DNA of 64,000 bases, taken from contig NZ_CP178621.1 of the NCBI RefSeq assembly GCF_047302465.1, positions 2,542,001-2,606,000 of the forward strand, in the 5' to 3' direction. Source of the DNA: JACMRP01 sp047302465 (GTDB taxonomy: Bacteria; Bdellovibrionota; Bdellovibrionia; Bdellovibrionales; Bdellovibrionaceae). Within the stretch, counting starts at the first letter, position 1. The number at the start of each line of letters is the position of its first letter. This document shows, piece by piece, positions 17,541-26,743 of the stretch. The notes under the pieces were generated by a model, which worked only from the letters and a program-made list of their open reading frames with translations, was not told the DNA's origin and did no database searches. The translations under genes and the position numbers were made by a program.

Positions 17541-18584
17541 CTACTCGCCCTTGGCGCCAATAATGTTCTCTAATGAATGATAATACGGACGAGCTCGTTC
17601 GCTTTCAAAAAAGGCGCGACCGGCTTCTCGCATAGATTGAATCTGCTCAGGTGTCATTGCGCGCACAAAGTTCAGCATCTCATTCCAGTTGCTAAATTTA
17701 CGGCAATCCACAAAAGCTTCGGTCGGAATATACTTCTCGATATCAGGTGCCCCTAGATAGAGAGGAATAGTGCCCGCGTAAAGGCAATCAAAGATCTTCT
17801 CTGTAATGTAGCCACTCATTTTCATGTTTTCAAAACAAAGACAGAAATTATACTCACTCAGGGTTTCATATTTTGAACCGCAAGCGCCTCTGTAAGCTTT
17901 TAATAAAGCACTGCGATTTAAAAGATATGGCAGCCACAAACTACATCTGGTCAGCCACTTATCCCAACCTCGTCCGAATAAATCGACGATGTCATACTTT
18001 TCCAGCGCAGCAATGGCTTCTATACGCTTGCTATAAAGTTCATTCTTAGAGCTGATAGGTTTATGGTGTCCATTGATGACAACAATACGAGATTTTCTCT
18101 CGCGTCGGTTCCAAAACTTTTCAAGAACCCCTTTATAGGGAAGTGGCCAGTAAATCTTCTTAAGAACTTCCTTACGAACACCCTCTAAAGAGTAACCGTC
18201 TCCATGTGTATTATGAACATAGACGCTTTTAAAGTTGGCAGTTAAAGACGGAAGATTCTGATAAAACTTCGGCGCAACAACTGGGGGCTCTAAAAGAATA
18301 TAGGCCTGAGCCGTAACCCCTTTGGCCTTCAGACTCTCGTAGTCCGGAAGAATCCCCATAGAATAGTAATCGCCACCCTTCCCTGAGCTGCTTTCAGCAG
18401 AAAGAAAGTCCGCAGTCTTTACGGTCATCCCAGACTTAGCGGCCTCATCACGCATTCGCACAAAAGGCAATAATTGGTCATCTCGATTCAAATTTGGATT
18501 TGAAAGGTCAAACAACTTATCGCCGTAGAAAGCTTCATAGGAGGGATCAATATAGACATTCTTAGAGACCATATTTTTACTCAT
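17541..18584 (-). CDS. GT10 family fucosyltransferase-like enzyme
   Basis: Contains the GT10 signature around residue 240-265: YNFCLCFENMKMSGYITEKI followed by CLYAGTIPLYLGAP, the GDP-fucose binding region of alpha-1,3-fucosyltransferases. The 347-residue length is normal. The window encodes gmd, an Fcl-like reductase and colD, which together make GDP-colitose (3-deoxy-fucose), so the natural donor may be GDP-colitose instead of GDP-fucose. Its start overlaps the preceding GT2 stop by four bases. Confidence 0.87.
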   Translation of the reverse strand: MSKNMVSKNVYIDPSYEAFYGDKLFDLSNPNLNRDDQLLPFVRMRDEAAKSGMTVKTADFLSAESSSGKGGDYYSMGILPDYESLKAKGVTAQAYILLEPPVVAPKFYQNLPSLTANFKSVYVHNTHGDGYSLEGVRKEVLKKIYWPLPYKGVLEKFWNRRERKSRIVVINGHHKPISSKNELYSKRIEAIAALEKYDIVDLFGRGWDKWLTRCSLWLPYLLNRSALLKAYRGACGSKYETLSEYNFCLCFENMKMSGYITEKIFDCLYAGTIPLYLGAPDIEKYIPTEAFVDCRKFSNWNEMLNFVRAMTPEQIQSMREAGRAFFESERARPYYHSLENIIGAKGE

Positions 18585-19621
18585 CTCTTCGTCTTAATGA
18601 CAATTGCATGCAAAATATGATGGCCCATTTTATCTAAGCCCAGCAACAACACGAATTTTAAGTATGAAATCAGCAAGAAGGTCAACATGCCTCGTTTGGA
18701 CTCAAAAGCCTTCGCCAGAAGCTCAAAATGAAAGTGTCCTTTCAAAAGAGCTCCCGCCTCTTTCGTCTGCCCCATCAAATACATATTCATCGCACGGCGA
18801 GCGATGTCCATGCGCTCCAGCGCCTGATAACCAAGAATATCGGACTTTTTCACCGCATTCTGGGATCGTGGTTTCTGCAGATAGTAATCCAACACTAAAA
18901 ACATGTCCGCGCGATTGGTATTGCGCTTGAGCTCCAAGTACGACGCCTGAGTTTGTGACGTGCGTGTACTCATAAGGTTTTCTAGAATGATCAGAATTTT
19001 GTGCTGTTCAAGAATACGCAGCCACACATCTAAATCACAACTGGTCAGAAACTGTTGGCCATTCCATTTCTGAATTTCTTTTTGGTAGATCTCTGTTCTG
19101 ACAAGCGCCCCAGAGCACAAAAGAAAATTACCCGCGCGCAAAATCACCGGGAATAACTCTTCGTAATTCAATAAAACGGTCTGACCTTTTTCGCGACCAA
19201 GGTATCTTGCAACCGAGGTTTGACCAAAAGCTTTGCTTTCAGAATCAATCAAAAAGGCTTCTGTAAACGCGACACCGGCCTCTGGATTACTTTCCAAAGA
19301 CTCTACCTGCCTTGCTACGATTTCCGGCTCATACACCTCATCGGCGTGAAAAATCTCTGTGTATTTTCCGCAGGCAAGCTCGATACAACGATCAAAATTG
19401 GCGATAGCCCCAATATTCTTTTCGCTTCGATAGATTGTAATGCGTTCGTCTTTGAAAGACTCCACGATCTGCAAAGTTCGGTCGGTCGAGGCATTATCAA
19501 GAACACGAATGATAAAGTTTGAATAAGTCTGCTTTAAAGCCGACTGAATAGTCTCGCCGATCGTTTTCTCGGAGTTATAGCAAGGAATACAGATGCACAC
19601 CAACGGAGCTGCATTAGCCAT
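18581..19621 (-). CDS. Family 2 glycosyltransferase with C-terminal extension
   Basis: The first 220 residues form a GT-A domain: VCICIPCYNSEKTIGETI, DNASTDRT, RSEKNIGAIANFDRC and the acidic FHADEVYEPE where the DxD is expected. The remainder (residues 230-346) is a helical extension ending in a hydrophobic stretch (FLLISYLKFVLLLG) that may hold the protein at the inner membrane. It overlaps neighbours on both sides within the O-antigen operon. Sugar specificity is unknown. Confidence 0.83.
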   Translation of the reverse strand: MANAAPLVCICIPCYNSEKTIGETIQSALKQTYSNFIIRVLDNASTDRTLQIVESFKDERITIYRSEKNIGAIANFDRCIELACGKYTEIFHADEVYEPEIVARQVESLESNPEAGVAFTEAFLIDSESKAFGQTSVARYLGREKGQTVLLNYEELFPVILRAGNFLLCSGALVRTEIYQKEIQKWNGQQFLTSCDLDVWLRILEQHKILIILENLMSTRTSQTQASYLELKRNTNRADMFLVLDYYLQKPRSQNAVKKSDILGYQALERMDIARRAMNMYLMGQTKEAGALLKGHFHFELLAKAFESKRGMLTFLLISYLKFVLLLGLDKMGHHILHAIVIKTKR

Positions 19622-20612
19622 TTTTAAGCCCCATCTCTTGGAAGAGCTTCGTAAAGCGCGCCGAGAACGAGTGATCCTTCAAAGTGCGCTGATAACCGGC
19701 ATTGGCCATAGCTTCACGTTGATCCGCGTTCTCGAGATAAAACTTCACTTTATCTACAAGCTCGTCAATGCTGCCATATACATCCATCTCATCGCTAATG
19801 GCGTACTGTCTTTCAAGACCCTCAACATAGTAAGAAAGCTGAAAACCACCACATCCATTGATCTCGAAATGTCGGGCTTTAAGCTGTTCCACAGACTTCT
19901 TTGACCGAATACGATCTACCAAAGCACGCCAAGACGAACACAGGTAACGCGCATCCCACGAGGCAGAGTTGGAAATATTCAGATTAATACGACTTTGATT
20001 AAAGAGTTTCACCATTTCATCGTGTGAAACCATGCCACCGCTCCAGCCTGGTCCCTTGGCAACAACTTTAACCCCGGCTTTGGCAAGCTTATCCACCAAC
20101 CACTGGCGGTACGGGTGCCATCTGCCGACGAAAGACACGTCATGGATTTTAGGTTCATTCATGCGGTAGTACATTTTCTCGTTGCAGCCATAGGAAAACA
20201 AAAGAACGTGCTTCAAGCCATGAGCCGCATATCTGCGAACTGAAAAGTAATCTGGAGTCGTGAAAAAATCAAAATGGGGCGCCCAAAAATAGGCGTACTC
20301 TTTTCTCCAGGTATCATCATGAAAGATCGAGAGGGTTTTTGTATGCGCGCGCAGAGCTTGGATCGTAGAGACCTCAAACTGATCCGTGTACAGGTGAAAA
20401 ATAGCAACGGCAGGCTTTAGCTCTTCCGCACGACGAAGCAGATTTGCATTCATCTGCGCCTTACCTTGCTGCTGCATTTCAGCCATATAGTCAAAAAGGA
20501 TCACCTCGTGACCCATCTGAACTAGCGAGTGGTAGTAATTTGTATACTCGTAAGAATGCCCACGAGAGGCTTGCCCATAGTCGTGCTGCATGCACACCAA
20601 TAGAATCTTCAT
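19614..20612 (-). CDS. Glycosyltransferase with CgeB-like (Glyco_trans_1_2) C-terminal domain
   Basis: A GT-B-like protein of 332 residues. The N-terminus (KILLVCMQHDYGQASRGHS) and VSFVGRWHPYRQWLVD lead into the C-terminal domain with NLNISNSASWDARY, HFEINGCGGFQLSYYVEGLE and the late block YLENADQREAMANAGYQRT, which are typical of CgeB-like glycosyltransferases. Likely cytosolic. It lies between a DUF268 gene and a GT2 gene, with an 8-base overlap to the latter. Confidence 0.78.
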   Translation of the reverse strand: MKILLVCMQHDYGQASRGHSYEYTNYYHSLVQMGHEVILFDYMAEMQQQGKAQMNANLLRRAEELKPAVAIFHLYTDQFEVSTIQALRAHTKTLSIFHDDTWRKEYAYFWAPHFDFFTTPDYFSVRRYAAHGLKHVLLFSYGCNEKMYYRMNEPKIHDVSFVGRWHPYRQWLVDKLAKAGVKVVAKGPGWSGGMVSHDEMVKLFNQSRINLNISNSASWDARYLCSSWRALVDRIRSKKSVEQLKARHFEINGCGGFQLSYYVEGLERQYAISDEMDVYGSIDELVDKVKFYLENADQREAMANAGYQRTLKDHSFSARFTKLFQEMGLKNG

Positions 20613-20613
20613 T

Positions 20614-21462
20614 TTAGTTCACCTTTGCAGTCACAGGCAGTTTCTTAAGTTCAAAAATTCCACAACCATAATCAAGATTGTAAGTGGTATTGATGGCCTC
20701 TGGAGTGAGAACAACATCTTCGTGCAAATCCCCTGCATCATCGACATAGGAAAAGCCAATGAGTTCAAAACGATCTTTCGCCCACTCTAGAACTGTTTTA
20801 ATTGCAAACACGCGATGAGCGTTGAATTCGATTCGTTCTTCGCCGATCGGGAACGAAAGATATAAAATCCCGCCTGGCGCCAAAATTTTGTACAGGCTAT
20901 CAAAACCTTTCAAGTGCCCATCGATGTCCATCGGATCGTTATAACGACCTAACCCGAAATGCTCTAAGGCATGCAGGCAAGAAACTGAGTCTGCATAGCC
21001 TAAAAGCTCTTTCGGAAAATTCATGAAATCGCATTGTTTAAAAGTAATGTTTTTAATTTTTGCATCCAACGGACGGATGTCAAAAACTTCGATTGCGCGA
21101 AAGGCCGCCACGTGAGCCACAAAAGTTTCTACTCTGGAAGCCACGTCCACGTGTTTTACCGGCTGTCTTTGAAAGATTCTTCGAGCCACCAACAAGTCCT
21201 GGTGAAAATAATGGCCAGATATAATGCCGCTCTCTTCATAACGATCATGCAGACTTGGCATGGAAAATCGCAACTTCCATTTGGACCCGGCCTCTTTGTT
21301 CATTCTTTTAAGAATGAAGTACTCTCTCACTACTGCAGGAAAAGCTCGAATTGCCAAAATGCGTGGCAACTCGATTCCGAAGTTAGACGTCCAATACAGA
21401 ATGTAGCGAACAACACTCAGTAGTCTTTTATTTTTTCTTATATACGATTTAAGAGCCTGCAT
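20614..21462 (-). CDS. DUF268-family, methyltransferase-like protein of a surface-sugar locus
   Basis: A 282-residue protein matching DUF268: KHVDVASRVETFVAHVAAF, FDIRPLDAKI, SCLHALEHFGLGRYNDPMD and LAPGGILYLSFPIGEERIEFNAHRVF. The LHALEHFG and LAPGG blocks resemble motifs of class I SAM-dependent methyltransferases, though the glycine-rich SAM loop is replaced by VDVASR. Such genes are common in O-antigen loci, where the function is not settled. It sits one base downstream of the CgeB-like gene start region and is cotranscribed. Confidence 0.75.
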   Translation of the reverse strand: MQALKSYIRKNKRLLSVVRYILYWTSNFGIELPRILAIRAFPAVVREYFILKRMNKEAGSKWKLRFSMPSLHDRYEESGIISGHYFHQDLLVARRIFQRQPVKHVDVASRVETFVAHVAAFRAIEVFDIRPLDAKIKNITFKQCDFMNFPKELLGYADSVSCLHALEHFGLGRYNDPMDIDGHLKGFDSLYKILAPGGILYLSFPIGEERIEFNAHRVFAIKTVLEWAKDRFELIGFSYVDDAGDLHEDVVLTPEAINTTYNLDYGCGIFELKKLPVTAKVN

Positions 21463-21478
21463 ATTCAGAATTCCATAT

Positions 21479-22897
21479 TTATTTCGCTAGTTGAAAACGT
21501 CTTAGCAACAGATATTGCATCACTAAAAAGACCACTCCTGCAATCGCAAGTAATACCAGCGCGTAAAACAAGCTTCCTGTATTTGCCACTAGAGTTTTAA
21601 ATGACATAACGCCCAAAAACAACACTCCGCCCATAAGTAAGCTTTGCATTAAACGGCGGTACGGCAACCGAATCGAGCTGTCTTTTGCAATTGTATAGTG
21701 CATCACTAGAACCATCAAACAACCCGCCACCGTCAAACCAACGCCAGCACCGATGGCTCCCATCTTTGGAACCAAATAGGATACCAACGTTAAGGACAGA
21801 ATCGCGCCTACAAGATTGGGAAGAAGCAAAAGCTGTGTCTTCATGCGACCGTGAGCTGCCAAGGTATAAACACCGGCGACAACCCGTGCTCCTTCAGCAA
21901 TTGCGCCCCACGTTACATAAATATACGAATCCCGATACTGCACACCTAACAAAACACGCGTCAGTTCCGGCGCCACCGCGGAGAGCATCCACACCAGCAA
22001 AACAACAGAAGGGATAATAGCACTGGCGTAGTTTTCCCACACCTGTGTCGTTTGCTCTCCTGTACCCTTACTGACATTTTCATAAAAGAGAGGCTGGAAG
22101 TAGGTCGTTAAAATAGATTCAAAGCCTGAAATCAAACCTGCGCTCACACCATAACCAGCAACAAACAAGCCCAAGGCCGCAAGCCCCATCGAATCATTCA
22201 ACAGAAATCGATAGCCTTGCATTTGCAACCAGTTGAGGCCCACTGAAATAGCAATGGGCCATGTGAACATCAGAATGGGTTTAAAATTTACTTTCGATTT
22301 TTGTAGAGGCGCCTGCGGTGGTCGCAATTTACTAAGAAAGACTTTGATGCCGATACCAGCAAAAATAATCTGCCCAATCAGAAGACCCAGCATCCAGTAC
22401 TCGGCCCGTCCTGAGTAATTTTTAACGAGTGTCCACGCAAGGATAAAACCAGCCGCCAATGTCGCAATCGTCAGCCCCATAAACCAGCCGCGATATCCCA
22501 GCATGTTCAAAGACGGTATAGCTGTTTGATTAATGGTATTAAAAAGCAACGAGCCACCGATCAAAACAATCAGCCAGATCGTTTCCGTTTGAAAATCAAA
22601 CCAAATGAAATGATTGGTGAGCGAAAGCAATCCACTCACAACAAGAAAAATAAAAACCAGATACCCATAGTAAAGATTCAGGTAGTGCTTCACGCGCCCC
22701 TGTTCATTCCACTCATGCAGTCGCCTGTTGATAAACATACCGATGGGATTGATAAAAAACAGAGCGCACAAAGCGATTGTGGTAACAAGCAAAGACATCC
22801 GCCCCATTTCAGAAGGCGGCAGGACCGTGGTTGCAACACGCATGATCAGCAACAATATCAAAAATTGAGCAACACGCCCCAATGCGATTAAAAGCAC
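21479..22897 (-). CDS. Wzx-like polysaccharide flippase/exporter
   Basis: A 472-residue integral membrane protein with about 12-14 hydrophobic segments over its whole length and basic cytoplasmic loops, as in the MOP exporter superfamily of lipid-linked oligosaccharide flippases. The opening LLIALGRVAQFLILLLIMRV with a later PPSEMG is the usual start of such proteins. It would move the completed repeat unit across the inner membrane for the Wzy_C protein encoded at 15.4 kb. It lies in the middle of the O-antigen operon. Confidence 0.78.
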   Translation of the reverse strand: MLLIALGRVAQFLILLLIMRVATTVLPPSEMGRMSLLVTTIALCALFFINPIGMFINRRLHEWNEQGRVKHYLNLYYGYLVFIFLVVSGLLSLTNHFIWFDFQTETIWLIVLIGGSLLFNTINQTAIPSLNMLGYRGWFMGLTIATLAAGFILAWTLVKNYSGRAEYWMLGLLIGQIIFAGIGIKVFLSKLRPPQAPLQKSKVNFKPILMFTWPIAISVGLNWLQMQGYRFLLNDSMGLAALGLFVAGYGVSAGLISGFESILTTYFQPLFYENVSKGTGEQTTQVWENYASAIIPSVVLLVWMLSAVAPELTRVLLGVQYRDSYIYVTWGAIAEGARVVAGVYTLAAHGRMKTQLLLLPNLVGAILSLTLVSYLVPKMGAIGAGVGLTVAGCLMVLVMHYTIAKDSSIRLPYRRLMQSLLMGGVLFLGVMSFKTLVANTGSLFYALVLLAIAGVVFLVMQYLLLRRFQLAK

Positions 22898-22906
22898 ATC
22901 GTATCC

Positions 22907-23824
22907 TTACAGCACTCTTTCTAACTGAATGGCCACATCTCGCGCGAGAGCTTCAAAATCTAATTCGTGCTCTTTCATCAGATACTGGTAGGTTCCACAC
23001 ATTTTCGAGAAGCGGTCTTTGATTCCCAATCTGACAACCCGAGGGCCCCCAACAGAGGACACTACTTCAGCCACGGCAGATCCTAAGCCGCCATAGACTG
23101 AATGTTCTTCGATCACAATGACGTTCTTTTTGCCTTTGAAGGTCTGAATGAAATGATTTTCATCCAATGGTTTTAGGCAAGGCACACTGTATACGGACGC
23201 ATCTGGATATTTCTCATTCGCCAGTCGCAGGGCTTGATGAACCATCGAACCAGTAGCATAGAAAACGGTACTGCCACTTCCCGACTTGACCTCTAGAGGT
23301 TTGCCCCAAGCAATGTCAGGAGCTTTTTTGTGAACATCTCCGAGATCCGACTTTCCGAATCTTAAGTAGACCGGCGCTTTTGCTTGCAGCGCTAACTGAA
23401 AACAAGATTCCAATTCAAATTTGTCTGCCGGAGACAGAATACGAATATTCGGAATGGCTCGCAGGCAAGCGATATCCTCTGTGCTTTGATGAGAAGTTCC
23501 GAGATGGCTGTAGACAACGCCAGCGCCATCCCCTATCAAAATACAGGGAAGGTTTTCATAGCAGAAATCTATTTTAATCTGTTCAAGAACACGAACTGGG
23601 ACAAATGCACTCAAACCATAAATCACAGGCAAAAAGCCCATTTTCGATAGGCCAGAGGCCACCCCAACCATGTTTTGCTCTGCAACCCCGGCGTTGATAA
23701 AACGCTCTGGGCTGGATTTACGAAGACCATCAAACAATGCATAACCGTGGTCCCCTGTGAGGAGGTACAATTTAGAATTGTCCTTCGCCGCTTGAACTAA
23801 GGCTTTAGAGAAAGCTTCACGCAT
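22907..23824 (-). CDS. Transketolase-like C-terminal subunit
   Basis: 305 residues covering the pyrimidine-binding and C-terminal domains of a thiamine-diphosphate transketolase. FINAGVAEQNMVGVASGLS holds the conserved Glu that activates the cofactor; HLGTSHQSTEDIACLRAIPN and VIEEHSVYGGLGSAV are typical blocks. Its partner with the diphosphate-binding half is encoded immediately upstream (12 bases). A split enzyme placed between CDP-dideoxyhexose genes and a flippase is more likely to work on a surface sugar than in the pentose phosphate pathway. Confidence 0.87.
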   Translation of the reverse strand: MREAFSKALVQAAKDNSKLYLLTGDHGYALFDGLRKSSPERFINAGVAEQNMVGVASGLSKMGFLPVIYGLSAFVPVRVLEQIKIDFCYENLPCILIGDGAGVVYSHLGTSHQSTEDIACLRAIPNIRILSPADKFELESCFQLALQAKAPVYLRFGKSDLGDVHKKAPDIAWGKPLEVKSGSGSTVFYATGSMVHQALRLANEKYPDASVYSVPCLKPLDENHFIQTFKGKKNVIVIEEHSVYGGLGSAVAEVVSSVGGPRVVRLGIKDRFSKMCGTYQYLMKEHELDFEALARDVAIQLERVL

Positions 23825-23835
23825 AGAACCCCCTG

Positions 23836-24639
23836 TTAGAATCCTAGCTCTTTAAGAGCTTCCTGATAGGTCGTTGGATTAAGTCTCGTATAGTGCCAGA
23901 CATTGTTGCCTTCCATGAAAGACACGCCTTTGCCTTTCACAGTGTTTGCAACGACGGCTTTGGGTCGGCCATTTTTCTTTGATTTTAATTCTGAAAACGC
24001 CGCATGAAGAGCAGCCTCATCGTGGCCATCAAGAACAATCGTATCAAAATCAAATGCTTCCATTTTTTTGCCAAGATCTGACAAATGCATAACTTCATTC
24101 GTCGGCCCCATCGCTTGAAAGCCGTTGGCATCGATGATGACACACAAATTATCTAACTTCCAATGAGCGGCAAAAAGTAAAGCTTCCCAAATCGAGCCTT
24201 CGTTGCTCTCGCCATCGCCGACGATAGCATAAACCTGCTGATTGGTCTTTTTCAGTTTGCAACCAAGGGCGATGCCAGCACCTACAGAAAGACCATGCCC
24301 CAAAGAGCCTGAAGTCACTTCAAGTCCCTCGACGTGAGAGTCTGACAAACCTTTAAGGCGCGTGCCGTCCGCGAAGTATTTCTTCACATCCGAATCTGTC
24401 AGCCAGCCCAGCTCGAAAAGGCAAGCGTACTGAGCCATCACACCGTGGCCTTTACTTAAGATTAAAAAATCACGGTTCTCATCTTTGGGGCCCGAGGCCA
24501 AATTCAAATGATTGCGATAGAGAACAGCCAAAATTTCAACTAGCGAAAAAGCGCAGGGAATATGAACCGTCGATCCGTTAAAGGCCATATCCAAAACAGT
24601 CTTACGAAGTTTTTTTGCATCAAATACAGCTGAATTCAT
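23836..24639 (-). CDS. Transketolase-like N-terminal subunit
   Basis: 267 residues forming the diphosphate-binding half of a split transketolase. LSKGHGVMAQYA, SGSLGHGLSVGAGIALG and the GDG...N cofactor motif (VGDGESNEGSIWE to IIDANGFQ) are present. Together with the C-terminal subunit it could take a two-carbon ketol unit from a sugar phosphate and put it on a keto sugar. The closest well-known logic is yersiniose synthesis, where the flavoenzyme YerE adds two carbons to a CDP-3,6-dideoxy-4-ketohexose; here the proposed role is inference. It overlaps the dehydrogenase gene by four bases. Confidence 0.87.
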   Translation of the reverse strand: MNSAVFDAKKLRKTVLDMAFNGSTVHIPCAFSLVEILAVLYRNHLNLASGPKDENRDFLILSKGHGVMAQYACLFELGWLTDSDVKKYFADGTRLKGLSDSHVEGLEVTSGSLGHGLSVGAGIALGCKLKKTNQQVYAIVGDGESNEGSIWEALLFAAHWKLDNLCVIIDANGFQAMGPTNEVMHLSDLGKKMEAFDFDTIVLDGHDEAALHAAFSELKSKKNGRPKAVVANTVKGKGVSFMEGNNVWHYTRLNPTTYQEALKELGF

Positions 24640-25679
24640 TGGGCCTCCGCTGTTTTTTTATAAAATTCAATAGTTTTCTTTAAAGCGGCATCATCAGGCA
24701 CGCTTAATCTTAAACCCAAATCAGAAGCGGCCTTCTTTACAGATGGCACATAAAGATCCCCTGACAGGTTTCCTGTCGAAGCACCTTGTACAACGACTTC
24801 TAATTTCGGATTTTCAATGGAAATAATTTTTTTCGCCAATTGCAAAATACTAAGCTCTTTGTCGGAACCCACGTTATAGGCCGCAAAAGATTCTCCGCGA
24901 AACAAGATATGCCAAAGCCAAATCGCCATATCAGAAGCGTACATGTAAGAACGCTTCGCAGAGCCATCGCCTTTAATACAAATATTTTCGCCGGAAAGAA
25001 TATTGCGAATAAAATTCCCGACGGCGTAGTGACCATCTAGCGGCAAGCCCGGGCCAACGAATGCAAAAAGACGAGCGATGCTGACATCAAAACCATAAGT
25101 CTGTCCATACTGACGACTCATAAGCTCGCCCACACGTTTACCCTCGCCATACATGGACGAGCTCTTACTCAAATCCGGTGCACCGGCATAAGTTTCCTCG
25201 ACGTGAGTGATATCTGCAGGTTGTTTTCCATAAACCGCGCCAGAGCTGACAAAGAGAACTTTCTTTACTTTTTTTGTTTTACAAAGCTCGAGAACTCGTT
25301 TGGTGCCAGCAACACTGACATCGAAAGCGTCCAACGCCTGAGATCCACCGAGGGACGCTGCCGGATCGACAGCCGCGTGAAACGCATAATCAAACGCACC
25401 TTCAGGCTCAGCAAACGAACGAACGTCGCCTTTGATAAAAGCCAGAGATTTTTCGTCTTTTAAGTGCGGATGTTTTTTAAAAAATACGTCCGGGTCTCGA
25501 GATAGAACCACCATCTTTGCCTGCAAGGACAATGCTTGGTTCGCATAAAGAAAACTCTCTAACAACCACGTTCCTACAAACCCCGTTCCACCAGACAAAA
25601 AAATCGTTTTCCCTTGGAGCTGATTCCAAAGAGTCTCTGTCTGTGTAAAAACGTGTTTGAGGTCTTCAATTGGCAACAT
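24636..25679 (-). CDS. NAD(P)-dependent epimerase/reductase (extended SDR) of the CDP-sugar block
   Basis: A 347-residue extended short-chain dehydrogenase: FLSGGTGFVGTWLLE, HAAVDPA, VSSGAVYG, and SMYGEGKRVGE with the Tyr-x3-Lys pair. It resembles the reductases that end CDP-3,6-dideoxyhexose pathways (abequose or paratose synthase, YerF). Following rfbG and preceding the transketolase pair, it may reduce a keto group of the final sugar. The exact product cannot be read from sequence. Confidence 0.8.
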   Translation of the reverse strand: MLPIEDLKHVFTQTETLWNQLQGKTIFLSGGTGFVGTWLLESFLYANQALSLQAKMVVLSRDPDVFFKKHPHLKDEKSLAFIKGDVRSFAEPEGAFDYAFHAAVDPAASLGGSQALDAFDVSVAGTKRVLELCKTKKVKKVLFVSSGAVYGKQPADITHVEETYAGAPDLSKSSSMYGEGKRVGELMSRQYGQTYGFDVSIARLFAFVGPGLPLDGHYAVGNFIRNILSGENICIKGDGSAKRSYMYASDMAIWLWHILFRGESFAAYNVGSDKELSILQLAKKIISIENPKLEVVVQGASTGNLSGDLYVPSVKKAASDLGLRLSVPDDAALKKTIEFYKKTAEAQ

Positions 25680-25681
25680 GA

Positions 25682-26743
25682 TTAACCTAAAAATTTCTCG
25701 TACTCTTCAATTTGACGAAGAGTCACTTCACGACACTGAGTTTTGTTAGACGCATAAGCCTTGCTCCAGGTCACAATGCTTTCCAATGTCTTCTCGAGTC
25801 CCCAGCGAGGCTCCCACTGCAAAAGGGTTCGAGCCTTGGAGTGATCTAGTTTCAAATAGGTCGCCTCGTGAACAGCATTAGGATCTTTCGTTAGCGTGTA
25901 AGCAGCGTCACCGCCCCACATGCCAACCATCTTTTTCACGATCCACTCAACTTCACGTGCATCGGATTCCGTCGGACCAAAGTTAAAGGCCTGAGCGTAA
26001 TCTGCTCCTTGTTCAAAAAGCTTCTGCGCCAATACCAAATAACCGCAGAGAGGTTCCAGAACGTGTTGCCATGGACGAATAGAGTTTGGATTTCTAACTT
26101 TCACAGACTCGTTTTTCGAAAAGGATTTAATAATATCAGGAATCAAACGATCTTCCGCCCAGTCACCACCGCCGATAACATTGCCAGCACGGGCTGACGC
26201 CACTGCGATTTTAAAAGACTGTCTGTACGCCGAAGTCACAAGCTCTGAACAAGCTTTGCTGCTACTGTAAGGATCATAGCCGCCAAGAGCTTCATTTTCT
26301 CTGTAACCCCAATGCCATTCTTTATTTTCATAACACTTGTCTGTGGTCACGTTCACAATGGCACGAATAGAAGGAACCGCCTTTGCGGCCTCTAAAAGAT
26401 AAACCGTGCCCATCACATTCGTCATGTAGGTTTCAATCGGATTCGAATAAGAGTAGCGCACCAATGGCTGAGCCGCCATGTGAATAATGATGTCAGGCTT
26501 TGCATCAGAAAGAACTTTTTTCAGATTCTCGAAATCACGAATATCACCAATGTGCGATTGAATAAGGCTTGCGATGCCCGCTGCCTCAAACAAAGAAGGA
26601 TTCGTCGGAGGTTGCAAGGCATAACCCGTCACCTGCGCGCCCATTTTATGAAGCCACAAGCTCATCCAACTGCCTTTAAATCCCGTGTGTCCAGTCAGAA
26701 AGACTTTTTTATTTTTCCAGAAAGAACTTACCACACTCGCCAT
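25682..26743 (-). CDS. rfbG: CDP-glucose 4,6-dehydratase
   Basis: Second enzyme of the CDP-dideoxyhexose route, giving CDP-4-keto-6-deoxyglucose. The family opening is KVFLTGHTGFKGSWMSLWL, followed by HMAAQPLVRYSY, TTDKCYEN and YDPYSSSKACSE with catalytic Tyr and Lys, then GNVIGGGDWAEDRLIPD. The ATG at 26743 is preferred because AAGGA lies about nine bases upstream; a TTG seven codons earlier extends the frame. It overlaps the rfbF end by 16 bases. Confidence 0.92.
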   Translation of the reverse strand: MASVVSSFWKNKKVFLTGHTGFKGSWMSLWLHKMGAQVTGYALQPPTNPSLFEAAGIASLIQSHIGDIRDFENLKKVLSDAKPDIIIHMAAQPLVRYSYSNPIETYMTNVMGTVYLLEAAKAVPSIRAIVNVTTDKCYENKEWHWGYRENEALGGYDPYSSSKACSELVTSAYRQSFKIAVASARAGNVIGGGDWAEDRLIPDIIKSFSKNESVKVRNPNSIRPWQHVLEPLCGYLVLAQKLFEQGADYAQAFNFGPTESDAREVEWIVKKMVGMWGGDAAYTLTKDPNAVHEATYLKLDHSKARTLLQWEPRWGLEKTLESIVTWSKAYASNKTQCREVTLRQIEEYEKFLG

